A DNA stretch of 64,000 nt from Paenibacillus spongiae (lineage in GTDB: Bacteria; Bacillota; Bacilli; Paenibacillales; Paenibacillaceae). The notes beneath the pieces are model-generated. The model searched no databases, had not been told where the DNA came from, and saw nothing but the letters and a program-made list of their open reading frames with translations. Position numbers and translations under genes: made by a program. Where the stretch lies: positions 5,970,501 through 6,034,500 of the forward strand of contig NZ_CP091430.1 in the NCBI RefSeq assembly GCF_024734895.1, given 5' to 3'. Positions 26,578 to 35,119 of this stretch are shown in pieces; within the stretch, counting starts at the first letter, position 1, and each line of letters begins with the position of its first letter.

Positions 26578-27612
26578 CTAAGTGAACGCTGCTTGCCATT
26601 TGTCCAACTCCCGTACTATGCGCAGCGCAAATTCCACCTCATCGAGCATACCTGCCGCGTGCCTCCGCGCAGCTTTCTCATCATCCAGCAAGGCAATCCA
26701 CCCGCCGATTGACCACAATGGTTGCCGTGCGATCGCCAGCGGGAGAGCCAACCGCTCCGTGATCGACAAGTGCTCGGCTAAGCCCTCGTCATAAGAATCG
26801 GTAAGACTGCGCAATCTGTCTAATCGCTTCTCCGAGACGGGTTCGTTAGAACACCCAAAGTAGTACAAGATCAGTGCAAGATCATCGATTCGCGCGCGCT
26901 CGCCCATGAAGTCGAAGTCAGTGACGAGCACTACGCGGCCATTGCGGAATAACACGTTGTTATGCCAGTAATCACCGTGCACGACTTGTCGTGGAAGCAT
27001 CGAAATCAGCTTTTGTTCACCGTCCGAGACCAAATGAGCCAGTTCATCCGCGGCGTCTGCGAGTCTGAAATCGGCTGACGTATTCCAACCTCGTATACGC
27101 CCAGTGCCTTGCAAGGTCATGCTTAGCGCTTTGTCCGGCTCAATGTGGTTGGCAAAGATCGGATTTCTTCCTGCCGTATTAAATTGGATCCCTTGCAGAA
27201 TCGTATGAATAAGGCCCAGTAATGGAAGGGCAGCGATTAGGTCATCGTATCCATTCATGCAAGTATCGCTCTCTACATATTTCTCTACCTCAATGAGTCG
27301 ACCGTCGAATTCAGTCCATTGCCGCCCATCCCGTGCCGAGAGTACTTCCGATGATGGCACGCCGCCCGCATGGAGCGCTTGACGAGCGAGCTGGATATCC
27401 TTAAGCCTGGCTTCGGTAACGCATGGCCGGTATACCCGGGCTACATAGCGGCTGTGATCATCAGCAAGGAGCAGGTTCAGCGTATTGGATCCACCAAGGT
27501 CGATGCTACCTTCTAAGCCGTCAATTCCATAAGAATGCTGCACGGCGTGGAACAGCCCTGCTGATGGTCGTGCGCGCAGACCACGCACGCCGCCGCCTGC
27601 ATTATCCGTCAT
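26578..27612 (-). CDS. Aminoglycoside-phosphotransferase-fold kinase
   Basis: A 344-residue APH/choline-kinase-fold protein, expected to phosphorylate a small hydroxylated substrate with ATP. The catalytic loop is VVHGDYWHNNVLF and the metal-binding motif is VTDFDFMG (Asp in place of the DFG-type Asp). The N-terminal lobe has NLLLADDHSRYVARVYRP, with the Arg/Lys position of the nucleotide fold. GGAGATG lies upstream of the ATG. Assignment to antibiotic resistance is not justified; homoserine or sugar kinases share the fold. Confidence 0.8.
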   Translation of the reverse strand: MTDNAGGGVRGLRARPSAGLFHAVQHSYGIDGLEGSIDLGGSNTLNLLLADDHSRYVARVYRPCVTEARLKDIQLARQALHAGGVPSSEVLSARDGRQWTEFDGRLIEVEKYVESDTCMNGYDDLIAALPLLGLIHTILQGIQFNTAGRNPIFANHIEPDKALSMTLQGTGRIRGWNTSADFRLADAADELAHLVSDGEQKLISMLPRQVVHGDYWHNNVLFRNGRVVLVTDFDFMGERARIDDLALILYYFGCSNEPVSEKRLDRLRSLTDSYDEGLAEHLSITERLALPLAIARQPLWSIGGWIALLDDEKAARRHAAGMLDEVEFALRIVRELDKWQAAFT

Positions 27613-27837
27613 CGTTCATTCATCTCCTCTGTATAGGGTAATTTCGGTGACCAGGGATCAGAATCGAAAACTAGACGTTATTTATCTTCGGAGACCTGTA
27701 TCGATTCGTTTGCCCACATACCATCCGCCTTCGGTTGCAATTATTTCCTTAATATGACGCAATTAGAAAAGGAAATGTTGCCTATGCATTAAATATCCAA
27801 GGAAGAGGTAGGTTCGTCTAAGATAGAGAGGATAGAG

Positions 27838-27873
27838 AAAGCCGCGGAATGAACAACGTTCACCCGCGGCTTC
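27838..27873 (-). terminator. Terminator of the SpoIIP-domain gene
   Basis: Minus strand: AAGCCGCGG pairs with CCGCGGCTT, followed by TCTC. It begins 18 bases after the stop codon at 27891. Confidence 0.7.
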
Positions 27874-27890
27874 TTGCATACCGTCGTTAT

Positions 27891-29384
27891 TTACTTCTCT
27901 GCACTTAGCCCGCTGCCAATACGAATTTGGTTTAAGACATCGGCTAGAATATCGATCGTCCGATTCGATTCGACAATCGTATTCTCTACTCCGCCGACTT
28001 CGATCAGCGCGCTAGTCGGCGATAGCTGTTGGTTATACCATCCATTGCCGGATTTCCGGTCCTTGTAATAGATCCCTCGGGATATGCCGGGATATCTATC
28101 ATTCATCATAGCCTGAATCTGTTTGGCGAAGGCATCGTTCTTCTTCCAGTCCGGATTCTCTAAACCGATGACGAAGTATATCTTGGCGTAACTCACGCCG
28201 TCAACATTGAGCGTCGTTGGTCCCCGTGAACTGGAATCACGATGGATATCGATTAAATATTGGATTTGAGGATGTAGCGCCATGTACTCTTTGACGGTCT
28301 TCTCGGAATATTGATAGGATTGCGAGTTCTTGTAGTTCTTTCCGTAAATCTTCTGGTAGTCTTCCCTGGCATGAAAAGCTTCCATCCCCATGCCTTGCAG
28401 GTTCATCGCAAGCCGTTCACCCAGCGTGGTGATATTCTTGGTAGGGCTCCAAGCCAAATTCGGATTCGTTACTCCTGGCAGTTCCGGTAACCATGATTCC
28501 TGATAGTGAGAATGGTAGACAAGTACAGCTCCATTCCCTGGCGCTACCGGTGCATGAGACTCCAGATTGATCGTTAGATTGCTAGGATCACCTGTGTTCA
28601 CGATTTGATAGTTGGTCGGCTGTTTCAAGTCGGCCACAATACGGATGGTAGAGGTCTCAGGAACGCTCATCGCATAGCGAATCTTGAACACGGGAGAATT
28701 CTCAGCCGGTAAATTCGCGAGTTCCCCTTGGGTGCCTGCAGTCGGATCGCTAATCAGTTCACCAAAGGTAAGGCCTGGCAGGTCGATCACCAGTCGGTCC
28801 GGGTTCGCTAAGGTAAATACGTTAGGCGTAAGATTCCCATTCGCTTGTATCACCAGTTGATTGTTGGCTAGCTGAATGGATTGTAGTGCCGGATATGTAG
28901 ATGGATTAGGGTTAATTTCTCCGTCTGGATCGACTGCCGGATCGCTGCCGGAATCATCTCTCCATAATCGTACCGAATTCGCAGACGCATCCCATTCAAC
29001 GGTTACGCCTAGACGCTCCGATACAAAACGGATGGGCAGCAGCGTAGTTCCCTTCTCCACAATAGGCGGTTGGTCCAGCTTCTCGGCTTGGTCATTCACA
29101 TAGGCCTCTGATTTGAGCATGTCCAGCACAAGAACCGTATTAAGATGGGTTATCGTAACAGTCTGCTTGGCCTTGTCCCAGGTAACCGGTGCGCCTAATC
29201 CTTCCGAAATAATCCGAATCGGCACCATAGTCGTCTCCTTGATGACGCGCGGCGGAAGGGGCGATGTAAGTTCTTGACCATTGAGATAGAGCTTAATTGC
29301 AGCATCCGGTGCGGCTTGGACACTAGGTATAGCAGCGAATAAAACAAAGAATAGAGACAATAATAGCGCAACCTTGCTTTTCAT
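27891..29384 (-). CDS. Secreted CuAO-N / AMIN / SpoIIP fusion cell-wall amidase
   Basis: An exported 497-residue peptidoglycan hydrolase. Residues 1-24 are a signal peptide (LLLSLFFVLFAAIPSVQA). Two copies of the copper-amine-oxidase-N-like domain follow (MVPIRIISEGLGAPVTWD, LLPIRFVSERLGVTVEWD; about 27-135). An AMIN-type beta domain spans about 150-260 (NPDRLVIDLPG). The C-terminal half is a SpoIIP-type domain: VYHSHYQESWLP with the metal-ligand His, IDIHRDSSSR and ALIEVGGVENT. SpoIIP cleaves stem peptides and crosslinks during engulfment; this soluble form, with no membrane anchor after the signal, may act in vegetative wall turnover. The start at 29384 follows GAGGTGG; an upstream ORF extension is spurious. 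Confidence 0.88.
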   Translation of the reverse strand: MKSKVALLLSLFFVLFAAIPSVQAAPDAAIKLYLNGQELTSPLPPRVIKETTMVPIRIISEGLGAPVTWDKAKQTVTITHLNTVLVLDMLKSEAYVNDQAEKLDQPPIVEKGTTLLPIRFVSERLGVTVEWDASANSVRLWRDDSGSDPAVDPDGEINPNPSTYPALQSIQLANNQLVIQANGNLTPNVFTLANPDRLVIDLPGLTFGELISDPTAGTQGELANLPAENSPVFKIRYAMSVPETSTIRIVADLKQPTNYQIVNTGDPSNLTINLESHAPVAPGNGAVLVYHSHYQESWLPELPGVTNPNLAWSPTKNITTLGERLAMNLQGMGMEAFHAREDYQKIYGKNYKNSQSYQYSEKTVKEYMALHPQIQYLIDIHRDSSSRGPTTLNVDGVSYAKIYFVIGLENPDWKKNDAFAKQIQAMMNDRYPGISRGIYYKDRKSGNGWYNQQLSPTSALIEVGGVENTIVESNRTIDILADVLNQIRIGSGLSAEK

Positions 29385-29608
29385 TATCCACCTCGACCAA
29401 ATGATAGTGTTACCAAATGTTAGACGCAGAAAAATGGCGAAGGTTGCATGATTATGCAAAGAATAGTCAAATAATTGTTTCGACATGATTCGTTCGGGGT
29501 TATAGAGTCTCTCCTTCGACAGAAATCGCGAATGAATCGAATATCGGAGATGATAGAAAGCAACGAAATTCACCCACATCTCTCTCATCTCCGGCACATG
29601 TTCGCCTG

Positions 29609-31060
29609 CTATATGACTCTATGACTTTGTTGTCGGGCTATGAATGGTATTTCAAGCGTGCCGTAGAGCTCACTCTCGACGACATACCTCCCGCCTGCAT
29701 GCGAGGACTTCCGGATGCGCATGCCTCTAGCGTTCATTTCTAGCGCCAATTCTAGCGCCATCTCTTGCAGTGCCTTCTCTGGCGCCATTCCTTGCAGGGT
29801 ATGATAGCCTTCGGGCCGGACCTCCTCCGGACTGTTCCTGATGTCCCTCTCTCCCCGGGTGCACAATTCCATATCTACATCAATCCCATGTACGGAGAAA
29901 TAGGCCGCATAAAATTCCATAGGAAAATGCAGCTTATAGAACGCATACCGTACGGCCGAGATTACATAAGAGACCGCATGGGATTTGGGAAACAGGTATC
30001 TAACCTTCCGATACGATTCCATATACCATGCCGGGACTTTGCTCTCCAGCATCGCTTCAACCGATTCCGCTATCGGAAGGTCTTTTCTCTTGCTCACTGT
30101 GATCGAGTAGGCTGTCTCCATATCAACCCCAAATTTCATAAGGTCCATCATTAGCTGATCCCTGCAGGCAATCGATGTCCGGAGCGTTCCGGCCCCCTCT
30201 TGTATCCGCTCTCGCGCGTTCCCGTCCCAAGTCCCGACTCCATGCGAAAGTCCGCTGATCTGGACCAGCTCGCTGAACGAGGACGGCTGCGTCATCTGGA
30301 GCATGTCCCTCACCGGGCCGATGCCCATTTCCGGAATACCGTATGTTGCGACCTTGCTCTTGATTTGATCCGGAGTCACGCCAATTGCGTCGGTTGACCG
30401 GAATAAGCTTAATGCTTTGGGGTCATTCATCGGGATGCTTCTGGGGTCGATCCCCGTGAGCGTATGCACTCGTTTTAAGACGGATGCCGCGTTGTGCGGA
30501 ATGATATCAGGTACAGGAATGCCGCTCCTCCAAATGCTGTTATGCATCTGATAATTCAACTCATTGTTCGCGTGCTCTTCATATTCCCAAGCCGTATACA
30601 AGTCGATGTTCGGAGAGGTATTGCCATCTGCTCCGAAGAACGTCTGATACGGAATACGATGCCCATCGCCTACGAACTTCCCCCCACACTTGGCGCAGAG
30701 CTCGCTCGGCAAATCAAAACCGCTGTCTACGGCGTCCGCCGCCCACTCCACATGTCTGCACTCAAGGCACTGATAATGGGGAGGCAGCGGATTGACCTCC
30801 GTTATGCCAAGCAAATAAGCCACGATGCTGGAGCCGACCGAGCCCCGGATCGCCATCGTGAATCCATCGGCATTCGCCTTGTCTACGATGCGCGCCGCAA
30901 CTATATAAGGATCGGAAAACCCATTCCTGACGATGTGCTGCAGTTCCTCCTCCAGGCGGGAAATGACAGCTTCAGGAACATCATCGCCGTACCGCTGTCT
31001 GGCGGCGTTGTAACAGCTTATACGGATTGGGTCATCCTCATGATTCTGCTGGTTTGGCAT
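29609..31060 (-). CDS. Free-standing PolC-derived protein lacking the polymerase active site
   Basis: 483 residues, homologous to only part of PolC (about 1,440 residues). Residues 10-150 match the PolC palm entry: RGSVGSS (72-78), ITEVNPLPPHY, a Cys4 zinc site (98, 101, 122, 125) and DGHRIPYQTFFG. PolC's catalytic DIDL reads NIDL here (151-154), and the following 175 or so residues, including the third catalytic Asp, are replaced by about 35 unrelated ones. From 195 on, the fingers return (TGIDPRSIP, ELVQISGLSHG, RYLFPKSHAVSYV). PHP, exonuclease and C-terminal duplex-binding parts are absent. It should be unable to polymerise DNA. A dyad like that over the XRE promoter lies just upstream. 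Start by GGAGG nine bases before the ATG. Confidence 0.85.
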   Translation of the reverse strand: MPNQQNHEDDPIRISCYNAARQRYGDDVPEAVISRLEEELQHIVRNGFSDPYIVAARIVDKANADGFTMAIRGSVGSSIVAYLLGITEVNPLPPHYQCLECRHVEWAADAVDSGFDLPSELCAKCGGKFVGDGHRIPYQTFFGADGNTSPNIDLYTAWEYEEHANNELNYQMHNSIWRSGIPVPDIIPHNAASVLKRVHTLTGIDPRSIPMNDPKALSLFRSTDAIGVTPDQIKSKVATYGIPEMGIGPVRDMLQMTQPSSFSELVQISGLSHGVGTWDGNARERIQEGAGTLRTSIACRDQLMMDLMKFGVDMETAYSITVSKRKDLPIAESVEAMLESKVPAWYMESYRKVRYLFPKSHAVSYVISAVRYAFYKLHFPMEFYAAYFSVHGIDVDMELCTRGERDIRNSPEEVRPEGYHTLQGMAPEKALQEMALELALEMNARGMRIRKSSHAGGRYVVESELYGTLEIPFIARQQSHRVI

Positions 31061-31101
31061 TCTCATCAACCTCCGAATTGGTATGGAATAAAATTTGTTG
31101 T

Positions 31102-31119
31102 GTTGATATTCAACTCAAC
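31102..31119. promoter_or_regulatory. GTTGA-N8-TCAAC dyad before the polC-like gene
   Basis: GTTGA (31102-31106) and TCAAC (31115-31119) are inverted with an eight-base spacer, the same arms and spacing as at the XRE promoter (32165-32186). It lies about 40 bases before the polC-like start codon and is a candidate second operator for the XRE repressor. Confidence 0.55.
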
Positions 31120-31136
31120 TTTTGTAGCAAAAAAAA

Positions 31137-31784
31137 TCAAATATCAAGCGTCAGCTGCTCGAGCCTGCCCTTCCTGTCTGCAGGAGCAGGCTGACTCACA
31201 TAACCCGCCGAATCGATGTGCAGAAGGTGCAGCTGTGTCAAACGAACCGAGAGCGCGGAGATCGACACCTGAAAACAATCTGCCAGCGCGTAGAGATTCG
31301 ACAGATGAATACGGCCCATTCGCTTCAGCTGATCCACCGCGCGAACCAGCATCGGTTCAGGCAGCAGCAGACAGCCCGCAAACAGATCGGCCTGCACTTC
31401 TTCCGCCGGCTTCGAGGAGCGGTTCTGCTCCGCGCCTCTTAATCGCAGAATAGCCGGCGATTCGCCGGAATGAAGCACCCAATGCCCCAGTTCATGAGCC
31501 AATGTAAAATGATACGTCCCCAGCTTGCTGTCAAAGAGGTCGCGCCGGGATTCATTCAGGATGATCTGCCTTTGATCCGGCAAAAGTGCTGCCATTACGA
31601 TGCCGCCCGCATCCAAGTGGTCGATCGTCTCCCAACAAATCTGCAGGTCGAAATGAAATTCGACCAGCTCTTCGATCGGGACGGGTTGAATGATTTTGCC
31701 GCGCGGGTCGTAACCGTACTCTTCCAGGATCTGTTCCGTCAACGCTTCCATCTGCTCGCGTGTAATGAATCTGGAGGCTTTCAT
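31137..31784 (-). CDS. ImmA/IrrE-family metallopeptidase
   Basis: A 215-residue zinc peptidase of the ImmA/IrrE family (DUF955). The zinc motif is LAHELGHWVLH (His97, Glu98, His101), with the third ligand in the downstream EVQADLFAGCLLLPE helix. The C-terminal part is helical. In known systems such proteases cleave a cognate XRE repressor after DNA damage or induction. The ATG at 31784 overlaps the stop of the XRE gene by four bases, so the two are translationally coupled. The polC-like gene follows 76 bases downstream. Confidence 0.9.
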   Translation of the reverse strand: MKASRFITREQMEALTEQILEEYGYDPRGKIIQPVPIEELVEFHFDLQICWETIDHLDAGGIVMAALLPDQRQIILNESRRDLFDSKLGTYHFTLAHELGHWVLHSGESPAILRLRGAEQNRSSKPAEEVQADLFAGCLLLPEPMLVRAVDQLKRMGRIHLSNLYALADCFQVSISALSVRLTQLHLLHIDSAGYVSQPAPADRKGRLEQLTLDI

Positions 31785-32128
31785 TGCGGCTCCCCCTCGC
31801 CTTCCTCGTCGATGATCTCCTTGATCCTTCTCCATTGCGCGGGAGACAGCTCGGAGGCTTTCCTAAGAAAGACCGGGATCTCTTTATTCTCCGTAATTAG
31901 CCTCTGGAAGCTCTTCGGGACCTTCTTCGCGGCGAGTATAAGCGCTTCCGGATCTGCTTGCAGCACTTCGGCGATTCGGATAATCTTGTCTTCTGCCGGT
32001 GGATCCATCGTGCCGCTCTCGATCTTGCTGATATAGGTAAAATCAATTCCCACACGTTCCGCAAGCTGACGCTGGGTAACCTTACGCTGCTTGCGCAAAT
32101 CTCGGAGAAGCTCGCCAAATCCGCTCAT
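31781..32128 (-). CDS. XRE-family repressor (ImmR/DdrO-like)
   Basis: A 115-residue protein with an N-terminal Cro/CI helix-turn-helix (LLRDLRKQRKVTQRQLAERV...YISKIESG, about 9-62) and a short helical C-terminus where ImmR/DdrO-type repressors are cut. The ATG at 32128 has GGAAGGTGG upstream; upstream in-frame GTGs are less likely. Its promoter contains a 22-bp dyad, suggesting autorepression. Co-encoded with the ImmA/IrrE protease. Confidence 0.9.
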   Translation of the reverse strand: MSGFGELLRDLRKQRKVTQRQLAERVGIDFTYISKIESGTMDPPAEDKIIRIAEVLQADPEALILAAKKVPKSFQRLITENKEIPVFLRKASELSPAQWRRIKEIIDEEGEGEPQ

Positions 32129-32155
32129 GGATGCCACCACCTTCCAGTAATTCTC

Positions 32156-32186
32156 ATTTTACACATGTTGAGTGGTTTGTCAACAT
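32156..32186 (-). promoter_or_regulatory. XRE promoter with overlapping operator
   Basis: On the minus strand TTGACA (32183-32178) and TAAAAT (32161-32156) are spaced by 16 bases. The dyad ATGTTGA-N8-TCAACAT (32165-32171 and 32180-32186) covers the -35 and spacer, as expected for an autoregulated repressor. Confidence 0.75.
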
Positions 32187-32272
32187 CGCCTTATAGAAAC
32201 GGCATGAGCTGACGGGAAGCCCGATCTATGCGGACTGTACTCCCCCCGCCCGGCTCCCCGCGGCAGCCGCGG

Positions 32273-33184
32273 TCAGTCATAGCTCCAATTGCAATCATCC
32301 GGATTTTTGTCCGGGAGGAAGCCCCGGAACACCGTCGTGCGCAATTGATGCGTATCCGTCCGTTCCAGATAGTCGATCCGGCAGCAGAGACGCGGCTCGA
32401 TCCATTGCGTCTTCTTGTCGCGCTCCCGGTGCAGCCGCTGCGCAAGCGTCAGGAAGGCTTGCTTCTCCTCGGGCTTGAACCCGAATTCCACTGTGCCGAC
32501 AGGCTTGTACCGGACCGTCCGGAAATGAAGGCCGAGCGCCAGCGCGAAATGCGGTTCGGTCCGATAGCCCAGCACGATCGCGTCGATCGTCTTGAAATGC
32601 TTGATTTTCAGCCAATCCGCCGTAACGGTCCCGAACCGGTAGAGCGATCGTTTCCGCTTCGCCACGATGCCTTCCATCCCGGTCTGCCCGGTCAGTGCGA
32701 ACAGCGCCTTGCCCTGCCCGTCCACGACCATCGTTTTGGTCAGCGCCGCCGAATCCGCCACGATCGCGTCCAGACGCTTCTTCCGCTCGGTCAGCGGTTC
32801 ATGCGCAAGATCGCGGTCCGTATATAGCGCGTCGAAGACGACGAATGTAGCGGGATGCGTCTTCACGGCCCGGGCAATGCTAGCGCTATGGCTCAGCCTG
32901 CCCCGAAACGCGAAGTCGTCGAATACCGGACGGCCGCCGCGCAGGCAGATCCCCTCGCAATCCAGAATCGCCTCCTGCGCCCTGATTGACGATACGGCCT
33001 CTCTCAGCTCGGGAAACTTGTCCGTGACGACGCTGCCGTACCGGGTATACGCTTCGAGCCGCTCGCCTTGCTTATGCAGCAGAATGCGCCATCCGTCGTA
33101 CTTCGGCTCGAAGACCCAGTCCTCGTCATCGAACGCTTCCTTGCCCATCCCTACGATCATCGGCTTTAATGCCGTGAAGAGCAT
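32273..33184 (-). CDS. ATP-dependent DNA ligase, LigD-ligase-domain type
   Basis: A 303-residue stand-alone ligase related to the ligase domain of LigD. Motif I is EPKYDGWR with adenylated Lys28. Further motifs are ILDCEG, FVVFDALY, MEGIVAKRK (motif IV) and WLKIKHF (motif V). A C-terminal OB-fold region follows. It lacks the polymerase and phosphoesterase domains of full LigD, and no Ku gene is in the window. The ATG follows GGGAGGAGG. It lies upstream of the XRE gene, on the same strand, with 144 bases between. Confidence 0.88.
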   Translation of the reverse strand: MLFTALKPMIVGMGKEAFDDEDWVFEPKYDGWRILLHKQGERLEAYTRYGSVVTDKFPELREAVSSIRAQEAILDCEGICLRGGRPVFDDFAFRGRLSHSASIARAVKTHPATFVVFDALYTDRDLAHEPLTERKKRLDAIVADSAALTKTMVVDGQGKALFALTGQTGMEGIVAKRKRSLYRFGTVTADWLKIKHFKTIDAIVLGYRTEPHFALALGLHFRTVRYKPVGTVEFGFKPEEKQAFLTLAQRLHRERDKKTQWIEPRLCCRIDYLERTDTHQLRTTVFRGFLPDKNPDDCNWSYD

Positions 33185-33422
33185 CGCGGCGCCTCCTCCC
33201 TGCTATTTATTGTCGACCTCATGCCGGAGCCGCAAACCCGTTCAATAGAAAAAGCGGCGCGCTTGCGCGATTATGCATTATGCAATCGAAGAAGCCGAAG
33301 CCCCTCCGTCCTCGACGCACGCGCGAGGTACGCGTCGGTCGGAACGGACCGGACATCGGCTCAGAATCAATCGACCAGACCGGATGCCTGCAGAATATAT
33401 CGGTTTCGATTTGGAAGGAAAG

Positions 33423-34937
33423 CTAAGCGTGGCAGATGCGCGGCATCCACATCGACTCCTTGCCCAGCTCCGCCCAGATGTACTTCAGCAGCAGCCCGCT
33501 CTTCAGTCCGGCATGGTCCGGATGATCCCACAGATTGTCGATCTCTTGCGGATCCTCCTGCAGATCGAACAGCTCGCCGTACGTTTGATTGTAATAGACG
33601 GTAATCTTGTAGCGGGCGTCGACGTACGTCTTTTGATGTATTGATGTCGGCTCGTGATGAAACTCGCAGATCGCGTGATCGCGCGCCGAAGACTTGCGCC
33701 CCTGCCATACGTCGCTTTGATCGACCCCGGTCATCGAATGCGGAACCGGAATACCGCAGAGCGACAAGAAAGTAGGCGCCAAATCGACAAGCGATTGAAT
33801 CGCCGGCGATACGGAGCCGGCCGGAACGCGGCCCGGGCTGCGGACGATGAACGGCAGCTTGATCAAGTCTTCATAATGGAAGCCGCCCTTGGCCTGCAAG
33901 CCGTGCTGGCCGAAGAAATGCCCGTGGTCCGTCGTGAAGACGACGATCGTGTCCTCGGCCAGTCCCAGCTCGTCCAGCTTGTCGAGGATGCGGCCGATAT
34001 ATTTGTCCATCAGGCTGACCATGCCGTAATAGGTCGCGACCAGCCGCTTGCGTTCTTCATCCGGCAGATTCGTATGCGAATGATAGCCGTGAATGCCGTA
34101 TCCCGACTCCTTATACGCGCTGAAATCCGGCGCATCCTCCTGCGTCATGCGAAAATGCGGTGGGTTGCGGTCGTGCTCGCCCGGCACGAGCTGCGGAATC
34201 GTCAGCTGGTCCGGATCGTACATCGTATCCCAAGGCTCGGGCGCCAAGTAAGGCGGATGCGGATCGAAGAAGCTCGCCCAGAGGAAGAACGGCTCGCCAT
34301 CCGCGTCGTATTGCTCCATCAGCGCATTCGTCCGTTCCGCAATCCAAGTATTGTAATGGTATTCCTCCGGTATCGGCCACTTGTGCTGAAGCGCCGGATC
34401 CATTGTGCCGGTGGGCGCGACGAAATAATCCCTCCAGTTCAAGCATCCCTTCTCTTCCATCCAGATCGCGTAATGCTGCCCGGCATGCGCCTCGTTCGCA
34501 TGGTTGCGGGCCAGCTCCACGCGGTCGAAGCCATAGAACGGACCGTGAAACGTACGCCAGAAATCAAGATCCTGCATAATCGGATACGATTCCAGCGAAG
34601 GATATTCTTCCGTGCTCTTAAGCGGCTGAAAATGCGCCTTGCCGACCAGCGCCGTGCGGTAGCCGGCTTCCTTGAAATCCTCGCCTACCGTATGCTCGTT
34701 CTCCGACAGCTTCGTGCCGAGCGTCCATGCCCCGTGCTGGCTCGGATATTTGCCGGTGATCATGGAGGCGCGCGTCGGCGTGCAGGTCGGGTTCGGGCAG
34801 TACGCCCGGTTGAATGTGCTGCCTTCCCGCGCCAGCCGGTCCAGATTCGGCGTCCGCAGCTCCGGATTGAACGCGCCAATCGTGTTCCAATGCTGCTGGT
34901 CGCTTGTAATCAGCAAAATATTCGGTCTCTTCTTCAT
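33423..34937 (-). CDS. Type I sulfatase
   Basis: A 504-residue sulfate ester hydrolase of the alkaline phosphatase superfamily. The formylglycine motif is CTPTR (Cys52, to be oxidised by a maturase not in this window) followed by TGKYPSQHG. The metal-site acids are in LLITSDQQH near residue 12 and in VFTTDHGHFFG. There is no signal peptide, so it is predicted cytosolic. The start at 34937 has GGGAG upstream. It is divergent from an AraC regulator, as is the second sulfatase at 41623. The substrate is unknown; sulfated glycans and small sulfate esters are candidates. Confidence 0.9.
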   Translation of the reverse strand: MKKRPNILLITSDQQHWNTIGAFNPELRTPNLDRLAREGSTFNRAYCPNPTCTPTRASMITGKYPSQHGAWTLGTKLSENEHTVGEDFKEAGYRTALVGKAHFQPLKSTEEYPSLESYPIMQDLDFWRTFHGPFYGFDRVELARNHANEAHAGQHYAIWMEEKGCLNWRDYFVAPTGTMDPALQHKWPIPEEYHYNTWIAERTNALMEQYDADGEPFFLWASFFDPHPPYLAPEPWDTMYDPDQLTIPQLVPGEHDRNPPHFRMTQEDAPDFSAYKESGYGIHGYHSHTNLPDEERKRLVATYYGMVSLMDKYIGRILDKLDELGLAEDTIVVFTTDHGHFFGQHGLQAKGGFHYEDLIKLPFIVRSPGRVPAGSVSPAIQSLVDLAPTFLSLCGIPVPHSMTGVDQSDVWQGRKSSARDHAICEFHHEPTSIHQKTYVDARYKITVYYNQTYGELFDLQEDPQEIDNLWDHPDHAGLKSGLLLKYIWAELGKESMWMPRICHA

Positions 34938-35024
34938 GTCGGCTCCCTTCATTCGTGCCCCGCTCTCAATCATGAGCACCTCGTCCTCCTCATCATAGTC
35001 AAGCGCTGTGCCCCGGTAAATATC

Positions 35025-35070
35025 CTTTCGTTAGCTTTCGTTTGTCAATTTGTTAGGTATGAGGTACAGT
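35025..35070 (+). promoter_or_regulatory. Promoter and direct repeats before the AraC gene
   Basis: TTGTCA (35042-35047) and TACAGT (35065-35070) are 17 bases apart. Direct repeats CTTTCGTT at 35025-35032 and 35035-35042, ten bases apart, abut the -35 and could bind an AraC-type protein. Confidence 0.5.
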
Positions 35071-35119
35071 GATATCACATGTTGAGGCGCTGCGGCAGCC
35101 GACAGGAGGTTTCGTTCGC

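Noticed and set aside
26578..27612. Aminoglycoside resistance gene
   Set aside because: The fold is shared with many metabolic kinases; no resistance-specific features or mobile context were seen for this gene or for 57420-58355.
29609..31060. Functional replicative PolC
   Set aside because: Too short, and it lacks the catalytic aspartates, PHP, exonuclease and C-terminal domains.
33654..35072. Long plus-strand frames opposite the sulfatases (also 41683-43104)
   Set aside because: Both are antisense to clear sulfatase genes with intact motifs.
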